The translations under genes and the position numbers were made by a program. From positions 124,001 through 188,000 of the forward strand of contig BCJC01000001.1 in NCBI GenBank assembly GCA_001600175.1: DNA of 64,000 nucleotides. The letters run 5' to 3'. This DNA is from Erythrobasidium yunnanense. Lineage: Eukaryota; Basidiomycota; Cystobasidiomycetes; Erythrobasidiales; Erythrobasidiaceae. Shown in pieces: positions 47,838-59,312 of this stretch; positions within the stretch are counted from its first letter, which is position 1, and the number at the start of each line of letters is the position of its first letter. The notes beneath the pieces were generated by a model. It worked only from the letters and a program-made list of their open reading frames with translations. It was not told the origin of the DNA and did no database searches.

Positions 47838-49975
47838 TTAGTAGCCAGGTACGCTCAATCGCTGCATGGTGTCCATGTCAAGGCCGTAGTCGTTTGTACT
47901 AAATTCCGGTGCTTGACTAGGATCATAGCCTTTTGCCCACTTGGGGTCGTTCCAGGGCTTCTCGTTTGCCAGGCTATTTGTTCCAGCCATTCAGTATCAA
48001 TTCTCACTCATCGTATTGTAGATTTGCTTACTTGTACGGCTGTAGCGGCCTGGCATACGGAATGATCGCAGCTTTCCAATCCTTCGTACCAGGCTCCAGC
48101 AGGTCCATCAGGACCTCACCAGGAATGAGTACACCACATTCATAATTCGAAACTTTGACAAGTTTCATATCGCTCGTTTCTTTATTTCCCTTCTTGTCGA
48201 CTTCGAGCCCGCCCCATGCGGATTGGGAGAGGTTTGCAGATCCGATGTAGATATAGTAAGGCAGTGCCGTGTGGGAGGAGGTGTTGAATGCACAGATGAA
48301 CTTTTGATGGTGCAGACGACGGTCATCCACGCTGCGGTAGTGGTAGAATAGCTCTTGAATCGCTCGTGGCGCTTTGTCCCAGGGTCGTGTATGACAGCCG
48401 ATATTCGATGCAGCCTGCGTTTGTATGCCAAAGCATCAGCAGTATCCTAGCTGCGTGATGCGAATGACGCATACCTGCTGCGACTCGGCATAACATCGTT
48501 TCACATCCTGCACTGAGGGATAGACGATCTTCATCTTCGGCACGACTATATCATCTTCATTCTCCGCTACTTCCAGCGTCTTCCTCCCCAATGCACAGTC
48601 GTAAAACGAATCGAGCCAGCGCTTGTTCAGGTTGCCGATGGAAGCAGCACACACTTCCACTTCCAACTTCCCTTCATCTTCAAGTTTCGGCAGCTTGAGA
48701 CCAAGGTCCTTGATGACGCTGCGCAGGCGGAGTAGACCGTGTTTGTTCGCTTTGGTACCGCTGAATGTGCCAGGAATAGAAGTGATGAGATGTACCTTGA
48801 CGGAAGAATAGTCGTACTTCCCTCGAATGCTATCGAGGAAGTCGTCGGGCGTGTTTAGGGAAGAAAGATGGGCGAGCAGATCGGCTTCGAAGCCTTGAGG
48901 CTGGGTCTTGCGGATATGTGCTGATTTAGGGAGGTCGGAAAGATACCAATGATTGTCCCCTAAAACAGTGTCGATGTTCATCATGTTGCAGCCTTTCATT
49001 TACTTGGATAAGCTCTGGAGCCGCCCCACAGCTGGGAATCGGACCTACTGGTTATAGCGAGACGCAAGAACCCAGGATAGACCAAGACGAGTATTTTGGT
49101 ATGGCTAGATCCTGAACACCATGCATAGAAAGCATTGAAGTTTGCTCCATAATCCTTCTTGTATAACCTCCTTAGCTCCGGCTTGATCTGTTCTAGCTGC
49201 TTATTCGTGATCTTTCCCTTGATGTTTATCTCTGCTTCCTGACATGCTAGACGAACGTATGGGTCGTAGGAGGGATCGCGGCCGATGTAGATCGGCACCG
49301 CGGTAGATGATTTGGATAGGGGTAAGTGCTGGAACAGCTCATCTTGAGCGATGAAGAAGGAGAAGATACATGCTGAGATGAGATGATCCTTCTTGATGAT
49401 GTCTGGGAGGGAGACGGTGTTCTTATCGTTCGTGCGACCAGGCGTGCGAGTTATGCGGATAGCTCCGCCTTGGAAGGACGTGGGACACCCAGATGAGCTT
49501 GAAGTAGAGCTCTCCTGCTTGACATTCGAGAAAGTGCGGACGTTGGATGGCCCAGCTCCAGGCGACGAAGCATGATTCTGCTTTTTGGCAGGGGTCGGTC
49601 GGACAACCTCAGCATCAGGCGAGCTCTCGCTCTCTGCTTTGCGCTTCATTCTCTCTGCTCGTTCTCTCAGCTGTTCTTGCACGCTGAGTGGGCCTGCGCT
49701 GCTGCTCGACGCTCTCTTCGATATGGGCGGACTGCTGCTTGCGCTGGAGGCCCTGGCCGGTTTAGCTTGAACATGCTTCTCTTGAGGACTTGCTTCCATT
49801 GCTGATAGACGGATCGCTTCTTCGAGCTGGCGTTGTTCGTCCTCTTCATTCTGCGGCACAGCGACAGCAGCTACCGAGGCAGCCAGAGCGGCTCTACCAA
49901 GCCCCAAATATCAGTAAGCATCGACAATAGGGTGAGATTCCTTGCGCACTCAAGCTGCTCAGCCTCGGACAGCAT
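47838..49975 (-). CDS. TDP1: Tyrosyl-DNA phosphodiesterase TDP1
   Basis: DNA-repair enzyme that removes trapped topoisomerase I from 3' DNA ends. Start MLSEAEQLE, joined by an intron to AALAASVAAVAVPQNEEDEQ. The N-terminal 130 residues are disordered and include EEDEQRQLEEAIRLSAMEAS, a good ubiquitin-interacting motif; MLSEAEQLEAALAAS may be a second. Catalytic motif 1 is SSHTKILVLVYPGFLRL (H-x-K) with MMNIDTVLGDNHWYLSDLP; motif 2 is LHHQKFICAFN (H-x-K) with IYIGSANLSQSAWG. The last exon ends MDTMQRLSVPGY. Both HKN motifs are complete, so it should be active. Confidence 0.92.
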
Positions 49976-50177
49976 GGCCAGTCGTCCTGAAGCTGAGCAA
50001 GTGACGCGACTGCTTTTCGGCGACGTCTTTTCTCTGGAAAGGAAGCCTCTAGACAGCTGCTACTGTTTGTCTCTGGCTCGAAATCTCAATGAACTCGTTG
50101 GTTCTTTAAGCTATAAGCTATGTGTCGGACTGGCCTGGTTCTCCTCCAACTTCTCGACTTTCTGAAACAGCATCAAA

Positions 50178-51361
50178 ATGAGTGATTCTACAGCATGGAA
50201 CAAGCTCTTTGAAGTCAAGGGAAAGGTCGTTCTAATCACTGGCGGATCTCGCGGTCAGTGAAAGTCGATAAAATCGACGTACCGGTCATGCAGTAACCGG
50301 CGACTGACTGTTCTCGACAGGAATTGGCAAGATGGTGTGCATTCTAAGTCTTCCTCGACCCTATATGCTTAACGAAACGTCTTGATCAGATCGCAACCGG
50401 CTTCGTCGCACACGGCGCAAAAGTCTACATCACCTCTCGCGACCAGAAAGCATGCAGCGAGACTGCTGCAGAGCTCAACAAGCTTGGTCCAGGAAGCTGT
50501 GTCTCCATCCCTGCAGACTTGAGCAAGCTCAGCGAGGTCGAGCGATTAGTCGCCGAGTTCAACAAGAAGGAATCGAGTGCGTCTCTCGAGCCCAATTGGT
50601 GAAGTTCCCACAGCTGACTATGTATCTCTAGAGCTACATGTCCTCGTCAACAACGCCGGAGCGACTTGGGGAGCGTAAGTCGTCTTCCACCGGCAGTGAC
50701 TACAACCGAGTAATCAATTTTCTGGACAGGCCAATCGCGGAGTTCCCAGACGAAGCTTTTGCAAAAGTCCTTCTCTTGAATCTCCAACGAGTGTTCACGC
50801 TCACTCAGAAGCTACTCCCTCTCCTTGAAATGGCAGCTCTTCGAACGTCAGGCAGCGAGACGGCCTTCGATGACCCCGCCAGAGTCATCAACATCGGCTC
50901 TGTCGATGGCTTGAAGACACCTGCGTGCGTGTTCCATCGTTCTTACGTGGTACCTCGAGCTGACTGGATATGTCCTGGACAGCCAAGAGACGTATGCGTA
51001 TTCGTCGAGCAAAGCTGGTCTACATCATATGACCCGTCACTTGGCTGGACATCACGGAAACAAGGGCATCACTTTCAACAGCATTGCGCCCGGACCGTTC
51101 CAGAGCAAAAGTAAGCCTCCTCTCCTCTCTTCTCCTGCCATTGATTTCCTAGACTAATGTAATGCAATGATGACAGTGATGCGCCAAACACTGGAAACGA
51201 TGGGCGAAATCATTGTGTCGAGAGTCCCGCTGGGGCGTATCGGGTCGCCTGAAGATGCAGCTGGAACATGCATTTTCCTGGCTTCAAGAGCGGGAGCATA
51301 CGTCAATGGAGCTACCATTGCTCTGGATGGAGGAAGTGTGACTAGTCCGCCTAAGTTGTAA
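50178..51361 (+). CDS. Short-chain dehydrogenase/reductase (SDR)
   Basis: Classical NAD(P)-binding reductase of about 290 residues in six or so exons. Start MSDSTAWNKLFEVKGKVVLI; cofactor loop TGGSRGIGKM (split by an intron); AKVYITSRDQKA; LHVLVNNAGATWG; DPARVINIGSVDGLKTPA; active-site Y-x-x-x-K in YAYSSSKAGLHHMTRHLAGH; IAPGPFQSKMM; and the C-terminal VPLGRIGSPEDAAGTCIFLA ... NGATIALDGG. The Arg after TGGS and the SRDQK loop suggest NADP(H). The family includes 3-oxoacyl-ACP-reductase-like enzymes; the natural substrate is unknown. Confidence 0.88.
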
Positions 51362-51559
51362 AGCCCATGTCGCTTTGGGCGTAGATCAATGCACAGAAAG
51401 TGGGATGGACGTGGATTGTCATCTTCTACTATCACGTTTCGTATTGCCGCACACGAGATAAATGGAGAACCTTTACTATAGCTACACAAACGCCTAACTC
51501 TTCCTCAATACTCACCCTTGATACCTGAAATAGCTCCGTCAACCATGACTTGAATCCTT

Positions 51560-52910
51560 CTACGTAAACATGTTCCCGAAGCCTCCACCTGCACCTCCTG
51601 CACCCCCGCCCCGAGGCGGGCCAAATCCTCCTGGTCTAAAGCCTCCGGGTCCCTGAGGCAGCGAAACGCAAATCAGCTGATCATTCGTGCCATCCAGACA
51701 AATTAGCTTACCCCGAAGCCACCGCCACGGCCCCCTGGGTTGAGAGGGTTGAAGCCTTGTCCACCTTCGTTGTCGAAGCCCTGTGGTAGATCCGGTCGAC
51801 TTAGCGAACAGCCTCAAGGGACAAAGCATAAATACTTACAGGCGGCGGCATCTCGTCTCCCCAATTGCGTCTAGGCATATTCATCCCTCCACCCGGTGCG
51901 AATGGTCCTACAGGGTCGAATCTAGCACCCGGCGGCGCGCCTAGAGGCGGCAAGAAGCCATCTCCACCCCAGGGTCCTCTTGCACCACCACCACCTCCCG
52001 TTCCAGGTATCCTCAGCGGATCATTCTGATCTCTTTCTCGATTGAAGAGCGGATGATTGGGTCCTACAAACATGCCGTCTCCACCTGCTCCTGGTAATCT
52101 GCCCATCGTGCCCCCTAGGGGATCTAAGTCGCTTCGCCCTATCTCTAGAGGATTCTGACCCGGTTGAAGAGGCTGAGGGCGCTGCCCTAGTCCTTGTTCA
52201 GGCTGATTGGGGTAGTCTGGGATATAAGGTCTCGGCTGACTTGGTCCTGCAGCAGGTGGTCTAGCTGATCCTCCTGCATTATTATTGTTGTTGTTATCTT
52301 CGGTATATCCAGGCTTGACGAGTCCCGGTATAACCTTCTGGATGATCTGCGACTTGTATAGCGATATGAAGTCTGTAAGTCTGCTTGGGCTGTTGAAGAT
52401 GGAGGACAGGGAGAAGGTATCTGTGAGAGAGCATGGCAAGGCAGAAGTGCTGAGATAGTCTGAAGACTGGATATCGAGCGTCGCTGTCTTGTTGTCCTGC
52501 ACATGACTTGCGTCAGCTTGTCCCTCTCTCGCTTCCTGATGCAAGAAACGAGGCCGCACCTCTACAGCAACAGCATTGACTACCAACCGTGTACCTAGTC
52601 TGTTGATGCGAATCTCAAACAGCAAGCTGCTCTGCTCATGCCTGTACGACAATGCGAAGCTCTCGTCCTCAGCGTTTCTCTCAAGCCAGGTCTTAGACAG
52701 CTTGTTCTGAGCTTGCGCATCATTGTTGTTATTGTCAGAGTCTTCTGTACGCTGCACAGCTGGCTTGACGAGTCTAAATCCTAGCGAAGTATGGATTGCA
52801 TGGGCCAGCAGAGCTATCGCAGTCGCGGCGTTGTTTAGGGATCCGACATCATCAGGAAGGAGCTGCTTGATGAGATCTTGCAGCGTTTCCGGCGACAACG
52901 GGTTGGACAT
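51560..52910 (-). CDS. PSMF1: PI31-like proteasome regulator (PSMF1)
   Basis: 20S-proteasome binding protein of the PI31 family. Start MSNPLSPETLQDLIKQLLPD. The N-terminal FP-type domain spans about 210 residues (ATAIALLAHAIHTSLGFRLV; TWLERNAEDESFALSYRHEQ; LLFEIRINRLGTRLVVNAVA; SLTDTFSLSSIFNSPSRLTD). The C-terminal half is the family's Pro/Gly-rich tail with the diagnostic IGRSDLDPLGG, GMFVGPNHPLF and PPGARFDPVGPF. Two short introns lie near the 3' end; the protein ends GGGFGNMFT. Asn runs (DNNNNNN) interrupt the middle. Complete. Confidence 0.88.
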
Positions 52911-52976
52911 CTTCACTTTTGAAGGTGTTACTCGGAACTCAAGTCAGATCATAACCGATTTCTGATTGATACCTCA

Positions 52977-53842
52977 ATGCAAGCTGCTACTGCTGCACGC
53001 TCATTTGCGTCGACTTCTGCGATACCACTGCCTTTAAAAGTACATGCAAGACGCTTTCATGCGGGCCCGAGCTGCCTGGCCCAAGCTGCAAATCACTACG
53101 ATACCCTCAAATTGCCCAAAGATGCAACGAGACAGCAAATAAAGGCCCAGTTCTATAGAGTATGGTCTATCTTCTTAAATGTATAGCTTCAAAAGCTGAT
53201 TTCGACGTTATTGCAGCTCTCGAAAGAAGTATGTCAATGCGATCCTACGTCGAAAGATAGTCTGATTGTACTTTGCAGTACCACCCTGATGTAAAACCAG
53301 GGAATGAAGCAAAGTTCCAGCAAATATCAGAAGCCTATGCGACGCTAGGGCACGCCGATTCTCGCAGAGTCTATGACGCTTCCACTTCCGCTTCTTCCTC
53401 CTACTCTTCTTCCTCGCATTCGCACGGCACGCCTTATGCAGGGTACTATTATCAAGACATAGATACTTCCGGTACGAGACGAGCGCGAGCCAACCATGCA
53501 TGGGAAAACACGCGGCGGACGCATCCTCGGTATACATACCAGCGACACAACCCGTTCTCGCACCAGCATGGTCAGAGCGGAAATGTAGAAGATGATCATT
53601 TCGATAGGATGCAAGCGAGAGAAGCTTGGAAGGCAGCGAATATGTCGGCGGGCGCAAGGAGGAGAATGATGTATGAGGCTGAAAAGATACAGCAGGAAGA
53701 GACGCTGAGAAACACAAGTGGTATTATAAGAGCTGTGCAAGCGGTCGGCATCATATTTGGCATCATGTGGCTCACTGGAGGCTGGCGAGCATCAGCTTGG
53801 GAGCAAGAGCTGGAGAAGGAAGACAGCCTAGATGATCTGTGA
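52977..53842 (+). CDS. Mitochondrial J-domain protein
   Basis: Hsp70 co-chaperone. The start MQAATAARSFASTSAIPLPL and KVHARRFHAGP are presequence-like. The J domain begins NHYDTLKLPKDATRQQIKAQ FYR, continues through a 12-base exon (53217-53228, LSKE) and resumes YHPDVKPGNEAKFQQISEAY with the essential HPD; it closes ATLGHADSRRVYD. A Ser/Tyr-rich linker follows, then a helical part (FDRMQAREAWKAANMS) and a C-terminal hydrophobic segment, IIRAVQAVGIIFGIMWL, probably one membrane helix. Likely anchored in the inner mitochondrial membrane. It is head to head with the PI31 gene, with 66 bases between start codons. Confidence 0.85.
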
Positions 53843-53987
53843 TAGAGCTCAAGAGTAAGTATGCATTGCATAGATTGTGTAGCTGCTCGATACGCCCAGC
53901 GTATTGTTGCATTTCTCGATATACATAGCAAGAGGACGATGTAGCTGGATAAAGTCTAGAAAAGTGAGGGCCACCATGCACGAAACT

Positions 53988-55365
53988 CTACTGATACTCC
54001 TGCTCTCTCAAACAACGCTTGACGCATCTCCTGCAAGGTCACCACATCAGCTTTCGTTTGCCTTTACAGCGGATGTCAATTGGCCAGACTCACATTTTCA
54101 GGTCACTTCTGGTATACTGTGATCCGCAGATCTCGCAGCAGAAGGGTCTATTATCAATGCAAAGGTAAGTCCTATGCACTCTGTCGCGAATGCCCGCATG
54201 TCTGACCTACTTTTCACCGGTGTGTAGTCGAGCCTGATACGTTGTGTCAGCAAGAAGATTGGAGCAACATTTATGGACTAGAAGAGACCCACATGCCGGA
54301 CAGCATCGCTTTTGCGCTTGAAGACTTTGTTGCTGCGAAGAGACTTTGCGTGAGCAATGTTTCTGAACCTTCTGGCTGGGCGACACACCAAGTATTGCAG
54401 ACGAAGGTACGGTCCATGAACTGCGAATATTCGAGAACTCAGTGTTGGCATCTGTAATACTCGATCAAGGTGCAGATTTACCTCATCGAATACCTCCTTG
54501 ACAGCTTCAGGCGCTCCAGACGCAGGTGTGCCGCTTGATTGACTGAGATAGGCTGGCGCAGTGGGCATGTACTGAGACCTCGTAAATGGATGATCTGCCA
54601 TACTGGACATGGAAGGGCGTGTCGAGAGACGAGGAGGATTCGGGGAAAGGTATGAATCCTGCAGGCCACCATCGAATGCAGGCAGAGGAGGTAGGTCGCC
54701 GAATGAAGATTGATAAGGTGAGCTCGCCACTACAGAGGATGTACGACTTGTAATGGGTGGTTGACCGATCGGCTTATAGCCATTACCAGTGTTTTTCAAG
54801 CTCATCATGTTATACCCGGCTGATACATTTCCTCCGGCATCTGACATACGTCTTGAACCATACGAAGTCTGCTGATGAGAAGGCTTTTCTAGCTCATCCC
54901 AAGCGGAAGCAGGTTTGGCCTGAGGAGCTGGTCTACTACGAGGCTTTAGACTTCCAATAGGTGGAAGTTTGGGCAGAGGTAAGTTCTCATACTGAGAATA
55001 TGAGGTTTTAAATGGGCTTGGTGGAGGAAGGGAGAGGTCGCCGAAAGAATAGGCGGTGGGAGTGAAGGAGAGACTGCCTGGTTTAGCTGAGTAATAGTCG
55101 CCGCTTCTCGGTAGGTGCGAGCTTCTCGGAGAAGGTGAAAGGGCTAGGCAGCGGATATGTCAGCTCATCTACGGCTGCCGAATGAGCGTCGGGCACGCAC
55201 AACTTCCGAAAGAAAGGGCAGGACTGGCACATCTTCGCCCGCCGAAAGTAGCTTCTTCACGGTAGGAAGTACTGTACCCTGTTAAAGCATCTTTAAGCGA
55301 GTCTCTCGCGCTCGTCACGACTCGGACTCACCGCCGTATACTGAGGGTAAGGCCAAAGATGACAT
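53988..55365 (-). CDS. C2H2-type zinc-finger transcription factor
   Basis: Likely DNA-binding regulator. Start MSSLALPSVYGGYSTSYREE. About 250 residues of disordered Ser/Pro/Tyr-rich sequence follow (LSPSPRSSHLPRSGDYYSAK; PSYQSSFGDLPPLP-like blocks). Four tiny C-terminal exons encode the fingers: FVCNTCNKVFKRKSDAVRHA plus RLHTGEK is a textbook first finger (C-x2-C-x12-H-x3-H) with linker, and PFCCEICGSQYTRSDLKM plus RCVKRC is the second, where the two zinc-ligand His are replaced by Cys (C-x2-C-x12-C-x3-C). The end is LREQEYQ, TAG at 53988-53990. The fingers only appear when several introns are removed, so the exon chain deserves transcript support. Target genes unknown. Confidence 0.75.
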
Positions 55366-55976
55366 TTTCGTTCCCTGTACTCTCGACGTGAATATAGAGG
55401 AAAGAAGGGATAAGGAGGGCAGCTTCTTATAGGCAGCGGCCTTCTCTTTGGCTTTCTTGCGCAGGAGCTTGGGCCATCCGCCCACCATCCAGCCGTATCT
55501 AGCATAGTGTACATCCCGCTGACGAGAAGAGGCGTATGATGCCCATAGCAGGCGGCTCTTGCGGCTCATGCTGAACGAGAAAGCAGGTCTCGCACAATGA
55601 TCTTCTTGCGACTTCGGGAGGATATGGGGAGAGCGCCTCTTTACCTTGACGAGTGCATATGCGAGGAATAAGGTCTTCGGAATACTTCTGAACGGTCAAC
55701 GGTGCAGCAGAAGAAGCTCGTAACGGCAGAACGCCTCGTCAAGGTCACGGGAAGGTCGGGATTCTCGATAAATCAGAGGCGCTTTACGGGAGGGCGCTTG
55801 CGTGCGAAACAGTCATCATCAGGAAGTGCGTGTTGTTGCGATATTTCTTCAGCGTCGCACCTCGAATAGGCACAAGCAAGAAAAGCACGTGTTCCAGATA
55901 TCGGGGATTTCGCATCATTCCGGCTGACTCACGAGCAATGCTTCTTGTCTCTCTACCTATTCTATCAAGTTCGCCA
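55366..55976. other. Divergent promoter region
   Basis: About 610 bases between the zinc-finger gene and the PhzF-like gene, start to start. Open frames here (for example 55499-55699, minus) look like leader sequence. A regulator with a long upstream region is common in fungi. Confidence 0.45.
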
Positions 55977-57136
55977 ATGGCAGCTCGACTGTTCGTCGTT
56001 GACGCTTTCACAGCCAGAGATGATCCGAGTCTGCAAGGCAATCCAGCTGGAGTACTTATAACTGCAGAACCTCTGCCTGATGAGCAGGCTATCGCAATCG
56101 CAAAGTAACCCAATCAATGTATCTCTATATATGCAGCTGCTTCTGACGCTCAGCAACAGGAAACTCGCCTTACCGGCCCTGGCATTGATATCGGACTCAA
56201 GTCTGTTCACTTCCGATACCTTTACGCGTTATAATCAGGAACTTGCTATCTCTTGGCTCACTCCCTCTGGACAGTGGATCCCGCTGTGCGGGCACGGGAC
56301 TATGGCGACTTGCCTTGTACTCTTCAGTCTACATCCCAAGGCGGATAGCCTTTCCTTCAAGTCGCGCCTTGGACAAGGCATCAGAGCTTTGCGCACCCAG
56401 AACGGGGCAGAGATAGCGTTTCCAGCTAAAGATCTAGCAGAGGATCTAAGCGAGTCGCAGCGAGCAGAGGCGCTGAAGGTGCTAGAAAAGGCGTGTCAGC
56501 TAAACGAGCGCGACATCCTATACCTGGGAAATTGCGGAGCTGTAAGTCTGCCATTTCATACGCTGAAAGGTGGAGTCTGAAGCGTCTTCCGATTAGAGCG
56601 AAACCATGCAGGGCACTCTCTTCGCCGAGTTAGACCCGAATGTAGATCTTGCAAGCTTGAATGTAGATCCGAATAAACTCGTGAGCAGGACCTGCCTTCT
56701 CGTGTGCGGACGCGTGCTTAGTTGTCGATCATCACAGATACCGCTACCGTACCGTGGCCTCTGGCTCACGACTCCAGGCGTGGAAGGTGCAGAAGATATG
56801 CGAACGCGTGTCTTCTGGCCAAACATGGGGATCCCGGAAGATCAAGTCTGTGGATCTGCACACACGTTCTTCGGCCCATATTGGGCTAGCAAGCGAGGCC
56901 TGCCGCAAGCAGGGGATAAAGAGATAGGGCTGAAGTCTAAGCAGGTCAGCCCGAAAGGTGGTCAGATAGGCGTTAGATGGAATGGTAAGTGGGGTCTAGA
57001 AGCTGGAGTGACTTGGCTTGCGGGAGAAGGGAAGAGTAAGCTGACAGTCTGATGATGATTATGGTCGTTCTGCTAACGAGTATTACCGACAGTCGTCGAT
57101 AAAGGCACTTTCGAGCTGGATGAACTCCGCACGTGA
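55977..57136 (+). CDS. PhzF-family protein (isomerase-like)
   Basis: Diaminopimelate-epimerase-like fold. Start MAARLFVVDAFTARDDPSLQ, then GNPAGVLITAEPLPDEQAIA. Family motifs visible: ISWLTPSGQWIPLCGHGTMA (the P-x-CGH-T loop), MQGTLFAELDPN, VFWPNMGIPEDQVCGSAHTF (equivalent of ED-x-V-T-GSAH), QVSPKGGQIGVRW and the last exon VDKGTFELDELRT. About five introns. The usual catalytic Glu motif (SET-A-F) near residue 45 is not seen; the spliced sequence there reads KKLALPALALISDSS. Either an exon border is misread or this is a non-canonical member. Cytosolic; substrate unknown. Confidence 0.8.
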
Positions 57137-57397
57137 GGAAACCTCGTCTATCGCAGGACCGTTTAGCAGGCCAAGGGAGCTAACAGAGCTTGGCGAGACG
57201 AATGTAGAAGGAATTGAAAGCGAAGCGGCTGGCCCTCAGTGCAGAAGTATGCCGTGCGTCCTATGTAAAATGACGGCCCAGAGCAGTGCTCTCCAGGAAG
57301 ATCATGGAGATAGATGTAAGGAAAAGTTGTGTGCAATGAGGTGCAGTCAGTGTATACATCGTCTCTATCCCTTTGCCCAACTTGCTTCTATTTGGCC

Positions 57398-59104
57398 ATG
57401 TCGAACGAGGTCAGCTACCTCCAAAGCCTCAAGAGCGTGCGCGACCGCTGCAGCCAGGTGTTTGCGCTTGCTGAGAAGAACGAGCTTGAATACTGGGATG
57501 TCGACTTGTCCAAGGAGCAGGCTATCGTCGACTTCACATGCGACCTGATAACGGTGATTCTTTTCGCGGTCGGAAAACGAGCCGGGACAAGCTTCTGATC
57601 TTGATACGAACAGCGCGACTTTGGTACCGATTATGCCAGCATCAGGCCTCATGGACGCTGGGGTCATTTCCTGGCTGGAAACAAGGACAGGATCCAACCT
57701 CTACTGGACAGCTGGACCAAAGAACAGGTTGATCCCATCGAGCAAGCAAGAAGACTAGTAGATTGCTTCGTAGTGAGCGTGCTGCTCGACGCTGGCGCTG
57801 GTCCACAATGGAAGTACAAAGAGGAGGGCGACGCGATAGGGGTAAACATGATCCAGCGCAATCTAGTCGCATGAATGTAGAAGCTGAGGCCTTTAGGATA
57901 TAGATTGGACGAAGTGAAGGACTTGCTATCGCATCCCTCGACATGGTCAAGAGCGGCATGTTCAGCGAGATTCCCGATAAGCAGCCTTTCCGGGTAGATG
58001 GTCAGCGCTTCCACTACTCGTTCCTCATCCAGCCACTGACCGTCTATCTCCATCCTGCAGCGACTGGACTCTCCAAAGTGTCTGCCGACGATATCGCGAA
58101 AGCCATGCAAGTTGGTCCCGATAACGCTATGGTCGGCATAGAAGGGCGAGCGCAGCTGCTTGTTCAACTAGGCAAAGTGCTCTCCGACCCATCCAACGCA
58201 AAATACTTTGGCGGCTCTTCAGATTCGCAAGACTCGACACCTCGGCCTGGCAATATGGTAGATTTCCTTCGCAACCACCCACAAGCTACGATCGTCCCGT
58301 CGCCTTCTAGACAGTCTATCTCTGTCCCGCTCGAGAGTCTGTGGGAGGTGCTCATACAAGGTCTCGGAGGCGTATGGCCGCCGAGCCGCACGAAGTTGGA
58401 TGGAGTGCCTCTGGGAGATGTTTGGGAATGCACTGCGCTGAAGAAGAGCGTAGAGAAAGACTCCGATGCACTGGTACCCTTCCATAAGCTGTCTCAATGG
58501 CTGAAGTGAGCTTACACTCCGCCATCTTCATCATGCGTCGAGGCCTTGCTGACCGATTCCTTGCAGCTATTCTCTCATGGAGATCTTCAACAAGATTCTT
58601 GGATGGCGCTTTACCAATACAGATGTAGCTACAGGCTTGCCAGAGTACCGGTAAGTTAGCACACTTCACATCAACTTCGACCTAAGCTGCGCTGAGGCAA
58701 TAATACAGTAACGGCGGTCTACTCATAGATTTCGGGCTCCTCACCATCCGGCCGAAAGTCATCCTTGAATCGCTTGGGAAAGACGCTTCTCAGGCCGTAA
58801 ATCCTCTAGACCTGCCGCCCTTGCCAGCTTCCCACTCCGCAATAGTAGAGTTCAGAGCAGTCACTGTCATCATGCTTGATAGACTAGCTGAAGGGATCAA
58901 GAAGAAGCTCAATGCGGATCTATCGCTGGCTCAGGTGCTCGAGAGCGCCACCTGGAAAGGCGTAAGTCGGTTTTCAGTTTTGTATCGATACGGACGAGGC
59001 TGATCATGTACTTGATATGTACTCAGGGCCGCGAGATCGCGAAGCAGAAGAGAGCCGACGGAGGACCTCCCATCAATGTACTTTTGGATGGAACAGTTTT
59101 CTAG
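57398..59104 (+). CDS. URC4: URC4/DUF1688 uracil-catabolism protein
   Basis: Member of the DUF1688 family (yeast URC4, fission-yeast urg3) tied to the pyrimidine-ring (URC) degradation route. Start MSNEVSYLQSLKSVRDRCSQ, then LEYWDVDLSKEQAIVDFTCD. After an intron come FGTDYASIRPHGRWGHFLAG, WTKEQVDPIEQARRLVDCFV, VSVLLDAGAGPQWKYKEE and GRSEGLAIASLDMVKSGMFS. The middle has GRAQLLVQLGKVL, and the C-terminal half shows LDGVPLGDVWECTALKK, FHKLSQWLNYSLMEIFNK, YRNGGLLIDFGLLTIRPK, HSAIVEFRAVTVIMLDRLA and ADGGPPINVLLDGTVF. Five or so introns. Complete. The reaction is not established for the family; the pathway link is from yeast genetics. Confidence 0.92.
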
Positions 59105-59312
59105 GCTGGCGTTTTCGCCTCCATACAGCGTAGTCAGAAGCAGTAATCGTTATAAGTAGCAGGCAAAGTCTTTACGCGAAAAAATTGATGAACGCGCACT
59201 TTAAATGCCAGTTCTCACGCTGGTCGCGCAAAGCTCGTATATGTACTCCAGCTGGCTTACATCCTGATCCTTCGTTTACTATTACTGCGCACTGATCTCA
59301 ACAGATTCACCA

